Position numbers and translations under genes: made by a program. A model generated the notes under the pieces. That model saw only the letters and a program-made list of their open reading frames with translations. It made no database searches and was not told where the DNA came from. A stretch of 10,763 nt of DNA, taken from an uncultured Clostridia bacterium. Its GTDB lineage: Bacteria; Bacillota; Clostridia; Lachnospirales; Anaerotignaceae. Below, in pieces: positions 1-7,173 of the stretch. Position 1 is the stretch's first letter. The number at the start of each line of letters is the position of its first letter. Location: positions 1 to 10,763 of the forward strand of contig CALFPN010000104.1 in assembly GCA_937919015.1 (NCBI GenBank), read 5' to 3'.

Positions 1-545
1 ACGCATGTGCAGCTACAAGAAACCCTGCAAGACAGGCTCTGATCTCCATGTCTGGTGTATTCTGGGATACAATCGTTGTATGTCTGCTGACAGGTCTGGT
101 TCTGGTATCTGCAATCATTAAAGACCCCGTAGGTATGGAAGGTCTGAAAGGTGCGCAGATGACAGCAGGTGCATTCAATGCGATCCCCGTTGTTGGCCCC
201 GCAGTTCTGACATTTGGTCTGATCACATTCGCATGGTCCACAATTCTGGGTTGGTCTTACTACGGCGAACGTGCATGGGTTTACCTGGTAGGTGTTAAAT
301 CCATCATGCCTTTCCGTATTGCATGGACACTGGTTGTATTCGTTGGTTGTGTAGCTGCTCTGGACGTAGTTTGGAACGTAGCTGATACACTGAATGCTTG
401 TATGGCATTCCCTAACATGGTTGCTCTGATCGGTCTGTCTGGCGTTATCGCATCTGAAACGAAGAAATACGTTGATGATAAAGACGCTGAAATGGGCGGT
501 CTGATGAAATGGATGGATGACGTTGCTCCTCAGATCGACAAATAA
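1..545 (+). CDS. Sodium:alanine/glycine symporter, AGCS family (C-terminal part, 5' end outside window)
   Basis: This is the C-terminal ~180 residues of an amino-acid:Na+ symporter of the inner membrane. The open frame enters from the left edge, with its first full codon at base 3, and reads ACAATRNPARQALISM before the internal ATG at 48, so that ATG is not the true start. The segment AATRNPARQALISMSGVFWD followed by TIVVCLLTGLVLV matches the AGCS pattern of a small-residue loop, HPxxQGL-like, leading into an FxDT(I/L)VVC helix. Several hydrophobic helices follow (roughly ATG-relative residues 8-24, 45-68, 88-110 and 118-136). Between them is the family-typical LGWSYYGERAWVYLVG segment. The tail is charged and cytosolic, ending in MKWMDDVAPQIDK. 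Codons are strongly biased (Leu CTG, Gly GGT, Val GTA/GTT), unlike the neighbouring genes, which suggests high expression. The substrate (alanine, glycine or another small amino acid) cannot be told from this end. Confidence 0.9.
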   Translation, partial: ACAATRNPARQALISMSGVFWDTIVVCLLTGLVLVSAIIKDPVGMEGLKGAQMTAGAFNAIPVVGPAVLTFGLITFAWSTILGWSYYGERAWVYLVGVKSIMPFRIAWTLVVFVGCVAALDVVWNVADTLNACMAFPNMVALIGLSGVIASETKKYVDDKDAEMGGLMKWMDDVAPQIDK

Positions 546-587
546 TCTATCCGTTGTATAAGCAACAAACTCACCCACGATAAATTG

Positions 588-611
588 GGCGGCAGAAATG
601 CCGCCTTTTTT
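588..611 (+). terminator. Intrinsic terminator of the AGCS symporter gene
   Basis: Perfect 7-bp GC-rich stem GGCGGCA/TGCCGCC with a GAAA tetraloop, directly followed by TTTTTT. It lies 42 bases after the symporter stop codon. Confidence 0.92.
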
Positions 612-615
612 ATTG

Positions 616-662
616 AAAAGAAAAGCACGAAAACTTGCAAGCAAGTTTCGTGCTTTTCTTTT
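616..662. terminator. Long hairpin between convergent transcripts, possible bidirectional terminator
   Basis: A stem of about 21 bp pairs 616-637 with 642-662, with one A bulged in the left arm (AAAA against TTT) and a CAAG tetraloop. The arms are A-rich on the left and T-rich on the right (AAAAGAAAAGCACG and CGTGCTTTTCTTTT). Such a hairpin can act on both strands. It lies between the symporter terminator and the tRNA-Arg terminator, so it would be a back-up stop for either transcript. Function is inferred from shape and position only. Confidence 0.5.
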
Positions 663-683
663 GCCTTTGGTTTTCTCCGCGAT

Positions 684-718
684 AAAACAAAAACCGCAAA
701 CCATTTGGTTTGCGGTTT
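684..718 (-). terminator. Intrinsic terminator of tRNA-Arg
   Basis: Read on the minus strand, a perfect 12-bp stem (AAACCGCAAACC/GGTTTGCGGTTT, 718-707 with 702-691) with a 4-nt loop is followed by TTGTTTT. It begins only a few bases after the tRNA 3' end, so it sets the end of the tRNA precursor. Confidence 0.88.
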
Positions 719-721
719 AGA

Positions 722-795
<74 letters not shown>

Positions 796-817
796 ATATT
801 CGTTTTGAACAAAATTT

Positions 818-846
818 ATAATACAGCATGTCGATTGATTTGTCAA
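818..846 (-). promoter_or_regulatory. Sigma-A promoter of tRNA-Arg
   Basis: On the minus strand TTGACA (846-841) and TATTAT (823-818) are separated by exactly 17 bp. The tRNA 5' end lies 22 bp past the -10 box, as expected for a short 5' leader trimmed by RNase P. A perfect -35 box and a good -10 box indicate strong transcription. Confidence 0.85.
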
Positions 847-860
847 CAACTTTTTTTCTA

Positions 861-896
861 AAAAATAAAAAAATTCGAGTATGCAGGATACTCGAA
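861..896 (-). terminator. Intrinsic terminator of the glycosyltransferase gene
   Basis: On the minus strand a 9-bp stem (TTCGAGTAT/ATACTCGAA, 896-888 with 882-874) with a 5-nt loop is followed by TTTTTTTATTTTT. It begins 10 bases after the glycosyltransferase stop codon and sits just ahead of the tRNA-Arg promoter, insulating the two units. Confidence 0.92.
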
Positions 897-906
897 CTTT
901 TTGTGA

Positions 907-2211
907 TTATTTTTCTTTAGCTGAGGAAAGCAGTTCAGCTGCCCTTTGATGCGAATGGTGTGCCAGTTTGCGAGGGATTTTTGTGATCCCTTTGACTGCT
1001 TTTACCCCCATAACCAGAGGGAGAGCAGGTGCGGCGATTTTTCTGGGACGTTCTCCACTGTCCAGAATATTCTGATAGAGCTGTTCAACACTGTCGGCAA
1101 AGGCATCTACAGAAAGGGCTTCCATGGCTTCTACAGATGCTTTGGAAAGCCTGTTGGAAAGAGTCTCGTCTGTCAATACACGATACAGCAGATCGGGCAG
1201 ATCTTCGTTAGCTTCGAAAAGCATGCCTGTTACGTTATCATCGATAATATTTTCGATACATTCGTCTTTTTTTGCAACAACGGGCACCCCTGCTGCCAAA
1301 GCTTCTGCGAAGGTCAGGCCCTGCGTTTCAGAAACGGAAGCACTGCAGAAAACATTGCCCAGTTGATAATATTTGCCGATCTCCTTCCAGGGTTTTCCGC
1401 CAGTGAAGAGAATATGTTCTCTGACACCGATGGATTCTGCAAAGCTGCTCAGATTTTCCATTTCATTGCCTTCACCGACGATGACCATTTTCAGATCAGG
1501 TAATTTTTCGATGAGTTTAGGCAGGGCACCAATCACAACATCAATACTCTTTTCTTTGGCAAGGCGACCGATGGAAACGATGACAGGGGTATCCGCCTGC
1601 AGACCAAGGGATTTTCTTAATTCCAGAATTTCTTCAGGTTTAAATTGATCCTTGCGGAAATTGGAAGTGTTAATTCCGGTGGGAATGATGGAAATGGGTT
1701 TGGTCACGCCATAGCTTTTTAAAAGCTGCTCTGTTTTGCGGGTAGGGGCGATGACAGCTGTGGCGGCGTTGCAGTAGATACCGCTGAAGCCTCTTGCCAT
1801 TTTTTTGGAGATGATATGACCGCCGCCAATATAATGGACATAATCTTCATACATGGTGTGATAAGTATGTACCAGAGGAATGCCTTGGGTGGTGGAAATG
1901 AATCTGCCCAAGGCGCCCAGACAGAATTCTGTTTGGGTATGGATGATATCCAGCTCCAAATCTACGATTTTTTTCGCCAGAAAAGGAGAAAAAACATAGC
2001 CGGCACGGTAATCCTGTACAAAATGTACGGGAACGCTGGGAACTCGATATACTCGCAGATCATCATAGTCTGCACCGCAGCGAGGGTCGGATGGTGTGAA
2101 GATATATACATGATGTCCACGTTCTTCCAGCGCGGTGGCAAGCGTCCGTATAGAAGTGGCTACGCCGTTCAGTTGTGGAAAATATGTGTCGGAAAAAATG
2201 CCGATATTCAT
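907..2211 (-). CDS. GT4 glycosyltransferase, probable 1,2-diacylglycerol glucosyltransferase
   Basis: A retaining GT-B fold glycosyltransferase of 434 residues. It likely transfers glucose from UDP-glucose to diacylglycerol at the inner face of the membrane, making the glycolipid that serves as a bilayer component and lipoteichoic-acid anchor. The N-terminal domain opens with MNIGIFSDTYFPQLNGVATS, the glycine-rich first strand of GT-B enzymes that act on lipids. HTYHTMYEDYVHYIGG (115-130) is a signature shared with Firmicute diacylglycerol glucosyltransferases. The C-terminal nucleotide-sugar domain has GRLAKEKS (215-222), VGEGNE (245-250) and the EX7E motif ETQGLTFAE (295-303), whose acidic residues hold the donor. 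A basic tail, with many Lys and Arg between 388 and 434, could help membrane association. The ATG is fixed by AGGAGG five bases upstream. Ends in its own terminator, so it is monocistronic, and it is divergent from the helicase. Sugar and lipid specificity are inferred; a generic GT4 enzyme is the alternative. Confidence 0.88.
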   Translation of the reverse strand: MNIGIFSDTYFPQLNGVATSIRTLATALEERGHHVYIFTPSDPRCGADYDDLRVYRVPSVPVHFVQDYRAGYVFSPFLAKKIVDLELDIIHTQTEFCLGALGRFISTTQGIPLVHTYHTMYEDYVHYIGGGHIISKKMARGFSGIYCNAATAVIAPTRKTEQLLKSYGVTKPISIIPTGINTSNFRKDQFKPEEILELRKSLGLQADTPVIVSIGRLAKEKSIDVVIGALPKLIEKLPDLKMVIVGEGNEMENLSSFAESIGVREHILFTGGKPWKEIGKYYQLGNVFCSASVSETQGLTFAEALAAGVPVVAKKDECIENIIDDNVTGMLFEANEDLPDLLYRVLTDETLSNRLSKASVEAMEALSVDAFADSVEQLYQNILDSGERPRKIAAPALPLVMGVKAVKGITKIPRKLAHHSHQRAAELLSSAKEK

Positions 2212-2292
2212 AATGACCTCCTGAGGTTTCTATATTTCTATAGACGAAAAGCAGTTGTTGGCGTTTGGTTTGCCTTTAAAATATATTTTATC

Positions 2293-2321
2293 ATTTTAAT
2301 ACAGATTACAGATATTTACAA
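2293..2321 (-). promoter_or_regulatory. Candidate promoter of the glycosyltransferase gene
   Basis: On the minus strand TTGTAA (2321-2316) and TAAAAT (2298-2293) are 17 bp apart and lie about 80 bp upstream of the start codon. The -35 box matches 4 of 6 consensus bases and the -10 box 5 of 6. Other A/T-rich -10 candidates lie nearby, so the exact start is uncertain. Confidence 0.5.
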
Positions 2322-2402
2322 TCAAAAAGCCGTTATGATTTTCTTAAGAATGTTTGAAGAATGGACAAAAAGTGCTTTTTTCTGCCCATTTCGGTTGTTT
2401 TA

Positions 2403-2411
2403 TGATATACT
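2403..2411 (+). promoter_or_regulatory. Candidate extended -10 promoter of the helicase gene
   Basis: TGATATACT is an extended -10 element (TGn plus TATACT, 5 of 6). It lies 34 bp upstream of the helicase ATG, with a poor -35 region (TGCCCA) 17 bp upstream. It faces away from the glycosyltransferase promoter in the shared 234-bp intergenic region. Confidence 0.5.
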
Positions 2412-2445
2412 ATTATTTTAAAGAACGATCGGAAGGAGGTACGGA

Positions 2446-4326
2446 ATGAGCAAGAAACTGAATGGAAACCAAAGATTGGCAGTCTGTCATGAAATGGGGC
2501 CAATGCTGGTGCTGGCGGGGCCCGGCAGCGGAAAAACTACCGTATTGCTTTGCCGTATCCTTCGGCTTTTGGAAAGAGGGCTGGCAAGACCCACCCAAAT
2601 TTTGGCACTAACCTTTTCCAAGACGGCGGCGGAAGAAATGCGGGAGCGTTTTGGAAAGGCAAGCGGCGCGGCAGGGGTGGTGTTTGGAACCTTTCACGGT
2701 ATCTTTTTCCGTATCTTGCGCAGCAGATACGGCTGGAATGTAGAACGGGTCTTTCAGGAGGAAGAAAGACGAAATGTTCTGCGGGGCATTCTGGAGGAGA
2801 TGAAATGGGATATTCCGGATATAGAGGAATATATTTCCGTATTTTTCTCCCAGCTTTCCTTGATGAACAGTGAACTGGAAACGATCAGTGAATTTGAGCC
2901 TGTGGGCATGGCGGTGGAAGAATTTCGGAAAGTATTCCATGCCTATGAACGATATAAGGAACGACATGAAAAAATCGATTTTGATGACATGCTGACCTTA
3001 TGCTACCAGCTGCTGACGGAAGAGGAAAGGGTACGCACCTTCTGGCAGAACAAATATAAATTTATTCTGGTAGATGAATTTCAGGATGTGAATAAAGCCC
3101 AGTTTGCATGTCTGCAGATTCTGGCGGAGGGGCATCAGAACCTGTTTGTGGTGGGGGATGATGACCAGAGCATATACGCTTTCCGCGGGGCAAGGCCGGA
3201 TTTTCTGCTGCATTTTCCGACAATCTATCCTGCGGCAAAGAAGGTGATTCTGAATACGAATTACCGCTCCACGGAGAGGGTCATTTCTCTGGCGGAGAAA
3301 GTGATTGGAAATAATGAAGTGCGTTTTGTCAAGGATATGAAAGGCACCGGTACAGAAGGGGATAAGGTGACCTTTTTTCTGGCAGAGGATACTGCTGCCG
3401 AGGCGGCCTGCGTGGCAGAAAAGATTGCAGCGCTTTTGGATGAAGGCGTACCCTTGACGGAAATTGCAGTGATCTATCGAACCAATCTGCAGGGCGGAAC
3501 TTTTGCCAGAGAGCTGTATAAAAGGGGCATTCCCTATGATCTGCGGGACAACAGCGGTAATGTCTATGAGCATTGGATTACCAAAGATCTGCTGGCTTAT
3601 TTACTTCTGGCGGAAAATGAGGAATCAGACAGTGCATTGCGGCGTATTTTGAATAAACCGAAACGATATATCGGCAAGGATCTGCTGGCGGAAGCGGAAA
3701 CCATGCCCTATAATCTGATGCGCAGTTTTTTTGTCTGCCCTTCTCTGAAAAAATGGCAGGAAGAACATCTGGAAAATCTGCGAATCGATTTGAGTCAGAT
3801 CAGAAGAAAGCAGCCTTATGACGGATTGAAATATGTGCGAAAGGTTATCGGCTACGATGAGTATCTGGAGGAATTTGCGGCTTATCGCCGCACCAGTGCA
3901 CAGGTGCTGTGGGAAATTGCCGATGAAGTGATGGAAACGGCAAAGGACTGTGTTGATGTAAAAATGTTTCGGAACAGGCTGGAGGAAATGAGCCGGCAGA
4001 TGAAGGAACAGACCCGGAAAAAGGGACAGCAGCGCACAGGGGTGGCCCTGATGACGATGCATAGTGCGAAGGGGCTGGAATTTCAGGCGGTTTTTCTGCC
4101 GACATTGGTGGAGGGTGTTGTGCCCCATGAAAAAGGGCTGGAACAAATAGAAGAAGAAAGACGTCTGTTTTATGTGGCTATGACGCGGGCCGGCGAAAAG
4201 CTTTGTCTTTCCGCAGTCAGAAAAAGATATGAAAAAGAAAAAGAGCCCTCTCGTTTTCTGAAGGAAATGGGGCTGGATACAGAAGGATTATTTGGAAAGA
4301 AGGAAAACAAACATGAAACCCGTTGA
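2446..4326 (+). CDS. UvrD/PcrA-like superfamily 1A DNA helicase
   Basis: An ATP-driven 3'-5' DNA helicase of the UvrD/Rep/PcrA group, 626 residues, cytosolic. All SF1A motifs are present and intact. They are Q motif around NGNQR (6-10), Walker A AGPGSGKT (24-31), Ia LTFSKTAAEEM (55-65), II VDEFQD (209-214), III GDDDQSIYAFRGA (237-249), IV NTNYRS (270-275), V MTMHSAKGLEF (536-546) and VI ERRLFYVAMTRA (571-582). It is shorter than classical PcrA/UvrD (about 720 residues) because it stops about 45 residues after motif VI. It therefore lacks the long C-terminal tail that in PcrA ends in an RNA-polymerase-binding Tudor-like fold. This suggests an accessory repair or replication-conflict helicase rather than the main PcrA, but that is inference. 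The start is supported by GGAAGGAGG about five bases upstream. The end overlaps a small membrane ORF by 14 bases. Confidence 0.93.
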   Translation: MSKKLNGNQRLAVCHEMGPMLVLAGPGSGKTTVLLCRILRLLERGLARPTQILALTFSKTAAEEMRERFGKASGAAGVVFGTFHGIFFRILRSRYGWNVERVFQEEERRNVLRGILEEMKWDIPDIEEYISVFFSQLSLMNSELETISEFEPVGMAVEEFRKVFHAYERYKERHEKIDFDDMLTLCYQLLTEEERVRTFWQNKYKFILVDEFQDVNKAQFACLQILAEGHQNLFVVGDDDQSIYAFRGARPDFLLHFPTIYPAAKKVILNTNYRSTERVISLAEKVIGNNEVRFVKDMKGTGTEGDKVTFFLAEDTAAEAACVAEKIAALLDEGVPLTEIAVIYRTNLQGGTFARELYKRGIPYDLRDNSGNVYEHWITKDLLAYLLLAENEESDSALRRILNKPKRYIGKDLLAEAETMPYNLMRSFFVCPSLKKWQEEHLENLRIDLSQIRRKQPYDGLKYVRKVIGYDEYLEEFAAYRRTSAQVLWEIADEVMETAKDCVDVKMFRNRLEEMSRQMKEQTRKKGQQRTGVALMTMHSAKGLEFQAVFLPTLVEGVVPHEKGLEQIEEERRLFYVAMTRAGEKLCLSAVRKRYEKEKEPSRFLKEMGLDTEGLFGKKENKHETR

Positions 4327-4432
4327 CAAATATAAAATGAAAAAGAGAGCCTCTGCGGCAATTGCCATTATTTTGGCATTTTCCCTGGTGATTAGCCTGA
4401 TTGCTCCTTTTATCGGTTATGGTATCTATTGA
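4313..4432 (+). CDS. Small single-pass membrane protein (39 aa), function unknown
   Basis: I do not recognise a named family. The frame opens at an ATG inside the last codons of the helicase and overlaps it by 14 bases in another frame. GAAGGA lies about nine bases upstream, so translational coupling is likely. The product begins MKPVDKYKMKKRASAA, a short basic N-terminus. It then has one hydrophobic segment of about 20 residues (AIAIILAFSLVISLIAPFIG, residues 16-35) and ends GYGIY. By the positive-inside rule the N-terminus is in the cytosol. It could also resemble an uncleaved signal anchor. Very small membrane ORFs of this type occur in Clostridia and are often missed by gene callers. Codon choice and start-stop overlap favour a real gene, but the short length limits certainty. 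Confidence 0.6.
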   Translation: MKPVDKYKMKKRASAAIAIILAFSLVISLIAPFIGYGIY

Positions 4433-4469
4433 GGAAATCATTGGATATGACGAAAAAACGAAAATACTC

Positions 4470-4498
4470 TTGTAATTTTATGCAAACTTGGCTATGAT
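4470..4498 (+). promoter_or_regulatory. Probable promoter of the VanW-family gene
   Basis: TTGTAA (4470-4475) and TATGAT (4493-4498) are separated by exactly 17 bp. They lie 94 bp upstream of the TTG start, in the 160-bp gap after the small membrane ORF. No terminator is visible between that ORF and this promoter, so read-through from the helicase unit may add to expression. Confidence 0.65.
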
Positions 4499-4592
4499 AA
4501 GTGTAATGTTTTTGTAGAAAAGTAAGTAAAAAGAGCGAAAAGGGTGCGCTTGGAAATACAAGTAGCATAAGAAAAATGAGGGGGCGAAAAGC

Positions 4593-6104
4593 TTGAGTAA
4601 GGGACGAAGAAGAAAGCGAAGATCTCAGGGCAACAGTAAAATGGTCATCGTGGCTGCAGTGGTGGCTGTGGTGGCAGTGGGTTTCTTTGGCTATCATCAG
4701 ATGCAGAAGGGAAAAATCCGCGAATTGCTGGCGGCAGAAGGTATTTATCAGGGTGTGACCATTGACGGTATGGATGTGGCTGGCCTCAGTAAAGCAGAAG
4801 CATTGCTGCTGCTGCAGGATAAGTATCAGACAGAAATCAGCGGTCAGGTTTTGACATTGTATTACGACGAAGAAACAGAATCCGCTGAGGGAGAAACCGC
4901 AGAAGAAATGAAATGGGAGATCCCCTTTGCGGAAATCGGTGCCGGCTATCAGGTGGAAGAAGCCGTAAAGGCTGCTTATGAAACAGGCAGAGCGGGCACA
5001 GAAGAAGAAAATTTCAAAGTCGGCAAGGAATTGCTGAAAGGGAATATCGACATCGAAGTGCCTTATACATACGATACGGCACTGATGGATGCAAAACTGG
5101 CTGAAATTGCAGAAGAGTTTGATCGGGAAGCAGAGGACAGTACCGTTACAAGAAAGAATGGTAAATTTATCATTACCGAGGAAAAAGACGGTCTGGTCAT
5201 GGATAAGGTGAAAACACTGGCAGCGGTAACGGAAGTTGTGGAAACACGCACGAGCGGCGAAGTGCTGATTGTGGCAGAGGTGACAAAGGCTGATGTGACT
5301 GCGGAAGATAATGAACATGTGACAGATCTGATCGGTACCTATTATACGACATTCAATAACAGCGACAGAAACAGAAATACAAATCTGGCCGTTGGCTGTA
5401 ATTATATCAACGGGACGATCCTTGCGCCCGGTGAAGTGTTCTCTGCCAATGTGGAACTGGGCAGCCAGACTGCTGCCGGCGGTTATAAAATGGCCGGGGT
5501 TTATAACAACGGTAAGGTAGAGCAGGGCATGGCAGGCGGTGTTTGTCAGGTGACGACAACCCTGTATAATGCGGCTTTGATGGCAGAACTGGAAATTGTG
5601 GAAAGACATCCTCATTCCATGACGGTAGGGTATGTTCCTCTGGGCAGAGATGCTGCCGTTGCAGGTAATTATAAAGACCTGAAGTTCAGAAACAATACAG
5701 AATATCCAATCATGATTGAAGCCTATGCCAGCGGCGGCAAACTGGTGATGAATATTTTCGGACATGAAGTGCATAACGCAGGCAGAAAAGTTGCTTTTGA
5801 CACCGTTTATGAAGCAACAATTCCCAAGCCTGCAGAAAAAGTAAAGGAAGATCCCGAAAGACCGGAAGGAGAAAGAGAAGTGACCTCCAAGGGCAGAACC
5901 GGCTGCAAGGTTAGCGTTTATAAGACGGTTACCGAAGGCGGCAAAAAGAACAGAGAATGGTTCAGCAGTTCTTCTTACCGTGCGGTTGCCGATGAGGTGA
6001 CGGTAGGTACAAAGAAAGTGGAAACGGCTCCTGCGGTCACAACGCCTGTTGAACCAATCGATGCGGTTGGCTTGCCTGCGGGGGATGGTTTCGGTATTCA
6101 GTAA
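4593..6104 (+). CDS. VanW-family (YoaR-like) membrane-anchored cell-wall protein
   Basis: A 503-residue protein of the VanW/YoaR group. The biochemical role of this group is not firmly established; association with peptidoglycan is inferred from the companion domain. Layout: a very basic N-terminus (MSKGRRRKRR), one membrane helix (about 17-35, VIVAAVVAVVAVGFFGY), then an extracytoplasmic part. The part from about 50 to 240 resembles the putative peptidoglycan-binding repeat that precedes VanW domains. The VanW domain covers about 249-390, with NYINGTILAPGEVFS (270-284) and the hallmark GGVCQVTTTLYNAAL (315-329). The C-terminal region ends in the family-typical stretch EGGKKNREWFSSSSY and a Pro/Thr/Val-rich tail. 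It starts at TTG: AGGGGG lies eight bases upstream, no in-frame ATG precedes it, and the next in-frame ATG at residue 17 would remove the positive stretch before the membrane helix. It does not indicate vancomycin resistance, since no vanA-type genes are near. Confidence 0.9.
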   Translation: MSKGRRRKRRSQGNSKMVIVAAVVAVVAVGFFGYHQMQKGKIRELLAAEGIYQGVTIDGMDVAGLSKAEALLLLQDKYQTEISGQVLTLYYDEETESAEGETAEEMKWEIPFAEIGAGYQVEEAVKAAYETGRAGTEEENFKVGKELLKGNIDIEVPYTYDTALMDAKLAEIAEEFDREAEDSTVTRKNGKFIITEEKDGLVMDKVKTLAAVTEVVETRTSGEVLIVAEVTKADVTAEDNEHVTDLIGTYYTTFNNSDRNRNTNLAVGCNYINGTILAPGEVFSANVELGSQTAAGGYKMAGVYNNGKVEQGMAGGVCQVTTTLYNAALMAELEIVERHPHSMTVGYVPLGRDAAVAGNYKDLKFRNNTEYPIMIEAYASGGKLVMNIFGHEVHNAGRKVAFDTVYEATIPKPAEKVKEDPERPEGEREVTSKGRTGCKVSVYKTVTEGGKKNREWFSSSSYRAVADEVTVGTKKVETAPAVTTPVEPIDAVGLPAGDGFGIQ

Positions 6105-6120
6105 AGGAAGAAAGGAAGAT

Positions 6121-6156
6121 AAGCCTCTGTTGGGAATTTCCCTATAGAGGCTTTTT
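6121..6156 (+). terminator. Hairpin with short T run between the VanW and AIR-synthase genes
   Basis: An 8-bp stem AAGCCTCT/AGAGGCTT encloses a second small stem GGGA/TCCC and is followed by TTTTT including the last stem bases. It starts 16 bases after the VanW stop codon and ends about 20 bases before the next ATG. The T run is short, so termination may be partial. No clear separate promoter is seen for the next gene, so read-through from the VanW promoter is likely. Confidence 0.7.
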
Positions 6157-6177
6157 GCAAAGGAAGGACGAAAGACG

Positions 6178-7170
6178 ATGTTTGAGATCGGAAAAATACC
6201 TCCTGAAATTCTGGAGAAGATCGTAATGAAGCCTATGATGGGCAGCAAGGTGAAAAGAGATGACGTGATCCTGCGCCCTACCACGGGGGAGGACTGCTCT
6301 GCCATTGATCTGGGCGGGGAAATCTGTATCCTTTCCACAGACCCTATCACAGGGGCGGCGAAGGATATCGGTTATCTGGCGGTACAGATCAATTGTAACG
6401 ATGTGTATTCCTCCGGCGCGGAGCCTATGGGGATACTGCTGACGGTGCTGCTCCCTCCCGGCAGTGATGAAGAGCTGCTGGAGGAAATCATGGAAGGCTC
6501 ACTCAGGGCAGCGGAAGAAAGAAAGATTGAAATTCTGGGCGGTCATACGGAGGTGACCGATGCAGTGACGAAGCCTTTGATCTCTGCAGCAGTCATCGGT
6601 AAGACGAGAAACAGAAAGATTCTGGCAACGGGCGGTGCAAAGGCCGATCAGGATGTGATCATGACAAAATGGGCCGGTACGGAAGGCACTGCCATCCTTG
6701 CCAAAGAGTGGGAAGAAGGTCTGCGTGCATACCTTTCTGAAGAAGAATTGAAGAACGCACAGGAGATGAAAAACTTCCTTTCTGTGGGAGAAGAATCTTT
6801 GATTGCTTTTGAACATGGCGCGACGGCCATGCATGATGCCACGGAAGGTGGTATTCTTGGTGCGGTATGGGAAATGGCAGAATGTTCCGGACTGGGTGTA
6901 GAGGTTTTCGTAGAAAACATTCCCGTAAAGGAAGAAACAAAAAAGATCTGTGCGGCAATGCAGATCGATTATTTCAGACTGATCTCCAGCGGTACCATGA
7001 TCATCGCGGCGGATGACGGGGAAAAGCTGGTGGAAAAACTGCAGGCAGAGGGAATTGAAGCGGCTGTCATCGGCAAGCTGACGGAAGGCGGAAAATATAT
7101 GCTGGTAAACGGTATGCGACTGCCTTTGGAACAGCCCGGCAGTGATGCCCTGTATGAAGCAAAATTGTGA
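6178..7170 (+). CDS. AIR synthase-related protein, HypE/ThiL-like
   Basis: A cytosolic ATP-binding protein of 330 residues in the PurM/HypE/ThiL/SelD superfamily. Members activate a substrate by phosphoryl transfer at a dimer-interface ATP site. Features in order: GEDCSAIDLG (37-46), STDPITG (53-59), the signature NCNDVYSSGAEP (72-83), GGHTEVT (121-127), and a C-terminal AIRS domain with HDATEGGI (219-226), close to HDxTxGG of HypE. It lacks the C-terminal PRIC-type Cys tail that HypE needs to carry the thiocyanate for [NiFe]-hydrogenase maturation; it ends DALYEAKL. No hyp or hydrogenase gene is nearby. It is therefore likely a HypE-like orphan with another substrate. ThiL is less likely because the order of motifs fits HypE better. 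The ATG is supported by AGGAAGG ten bases upstream. Specific reaction unknown. Confidence 0.82.
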   Translation: MFEIGKIPPEILEKIVMKPMMGSKVKRDDVILRPTTGEDCSAIDLGGEICILSTDPITGAAKDIGYLAVQINCNDVYSSGAEPMGILLTVLLPPGSDEELLEEIMEGSLRAAEERKIEILGGHTEVTDAVTKPLISAAVIGKTRNRKILATGGAKADQDVIMTKWAGTEGTAILAKEWEEGLRAYLSEEELKNAQEMKNFLSVGEESLIAFEHGATAMHDATEGGILGAVWEMAECSGLGVEVFVENIPVKEETKKICAAMQIDYFRLISSGTMIIAADDGEKLVEKLQAEGIEAAVIGKLTEGGKYMLVNGMRLPLEQPGSDALYEAKL

Positions 7171-7173
7171 TGC

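Noticed and set aside
946..1503. 185-codon plus-strand frame opposite the glycosyltransferase
   Set aside because: Antisense shadow of a gene with clear GT4 motifs; no ribosome binding site or recognisable domain.
4447..4497. 16-codon ORF (MTKKRKYSCNFMQTWL) after the small membrane ORF
   Set aside because: It overlaps the -35 and -10 boxes of the probable VanW promoter and its ribosome binding site is weakly placed; likely chance.
4593..6104. Vancomycin resistance determinant
   Set aside because: VanW-domain proteins are common in Clostridia outside van clusters. No vanH, vanA, vanX, vanR or vanS homologs are in the window.
4410..6350. 646-codon open frame on the minus strand
   Set aside because: It lies entirely antisense to the VanW gene and the start of the HypE-like gene. 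It is rich in Cys, His and Phe as expected for a shadow frame, has no recognisable domain, and the plus-strand genes have clear family motifs and ribosome binding sites.
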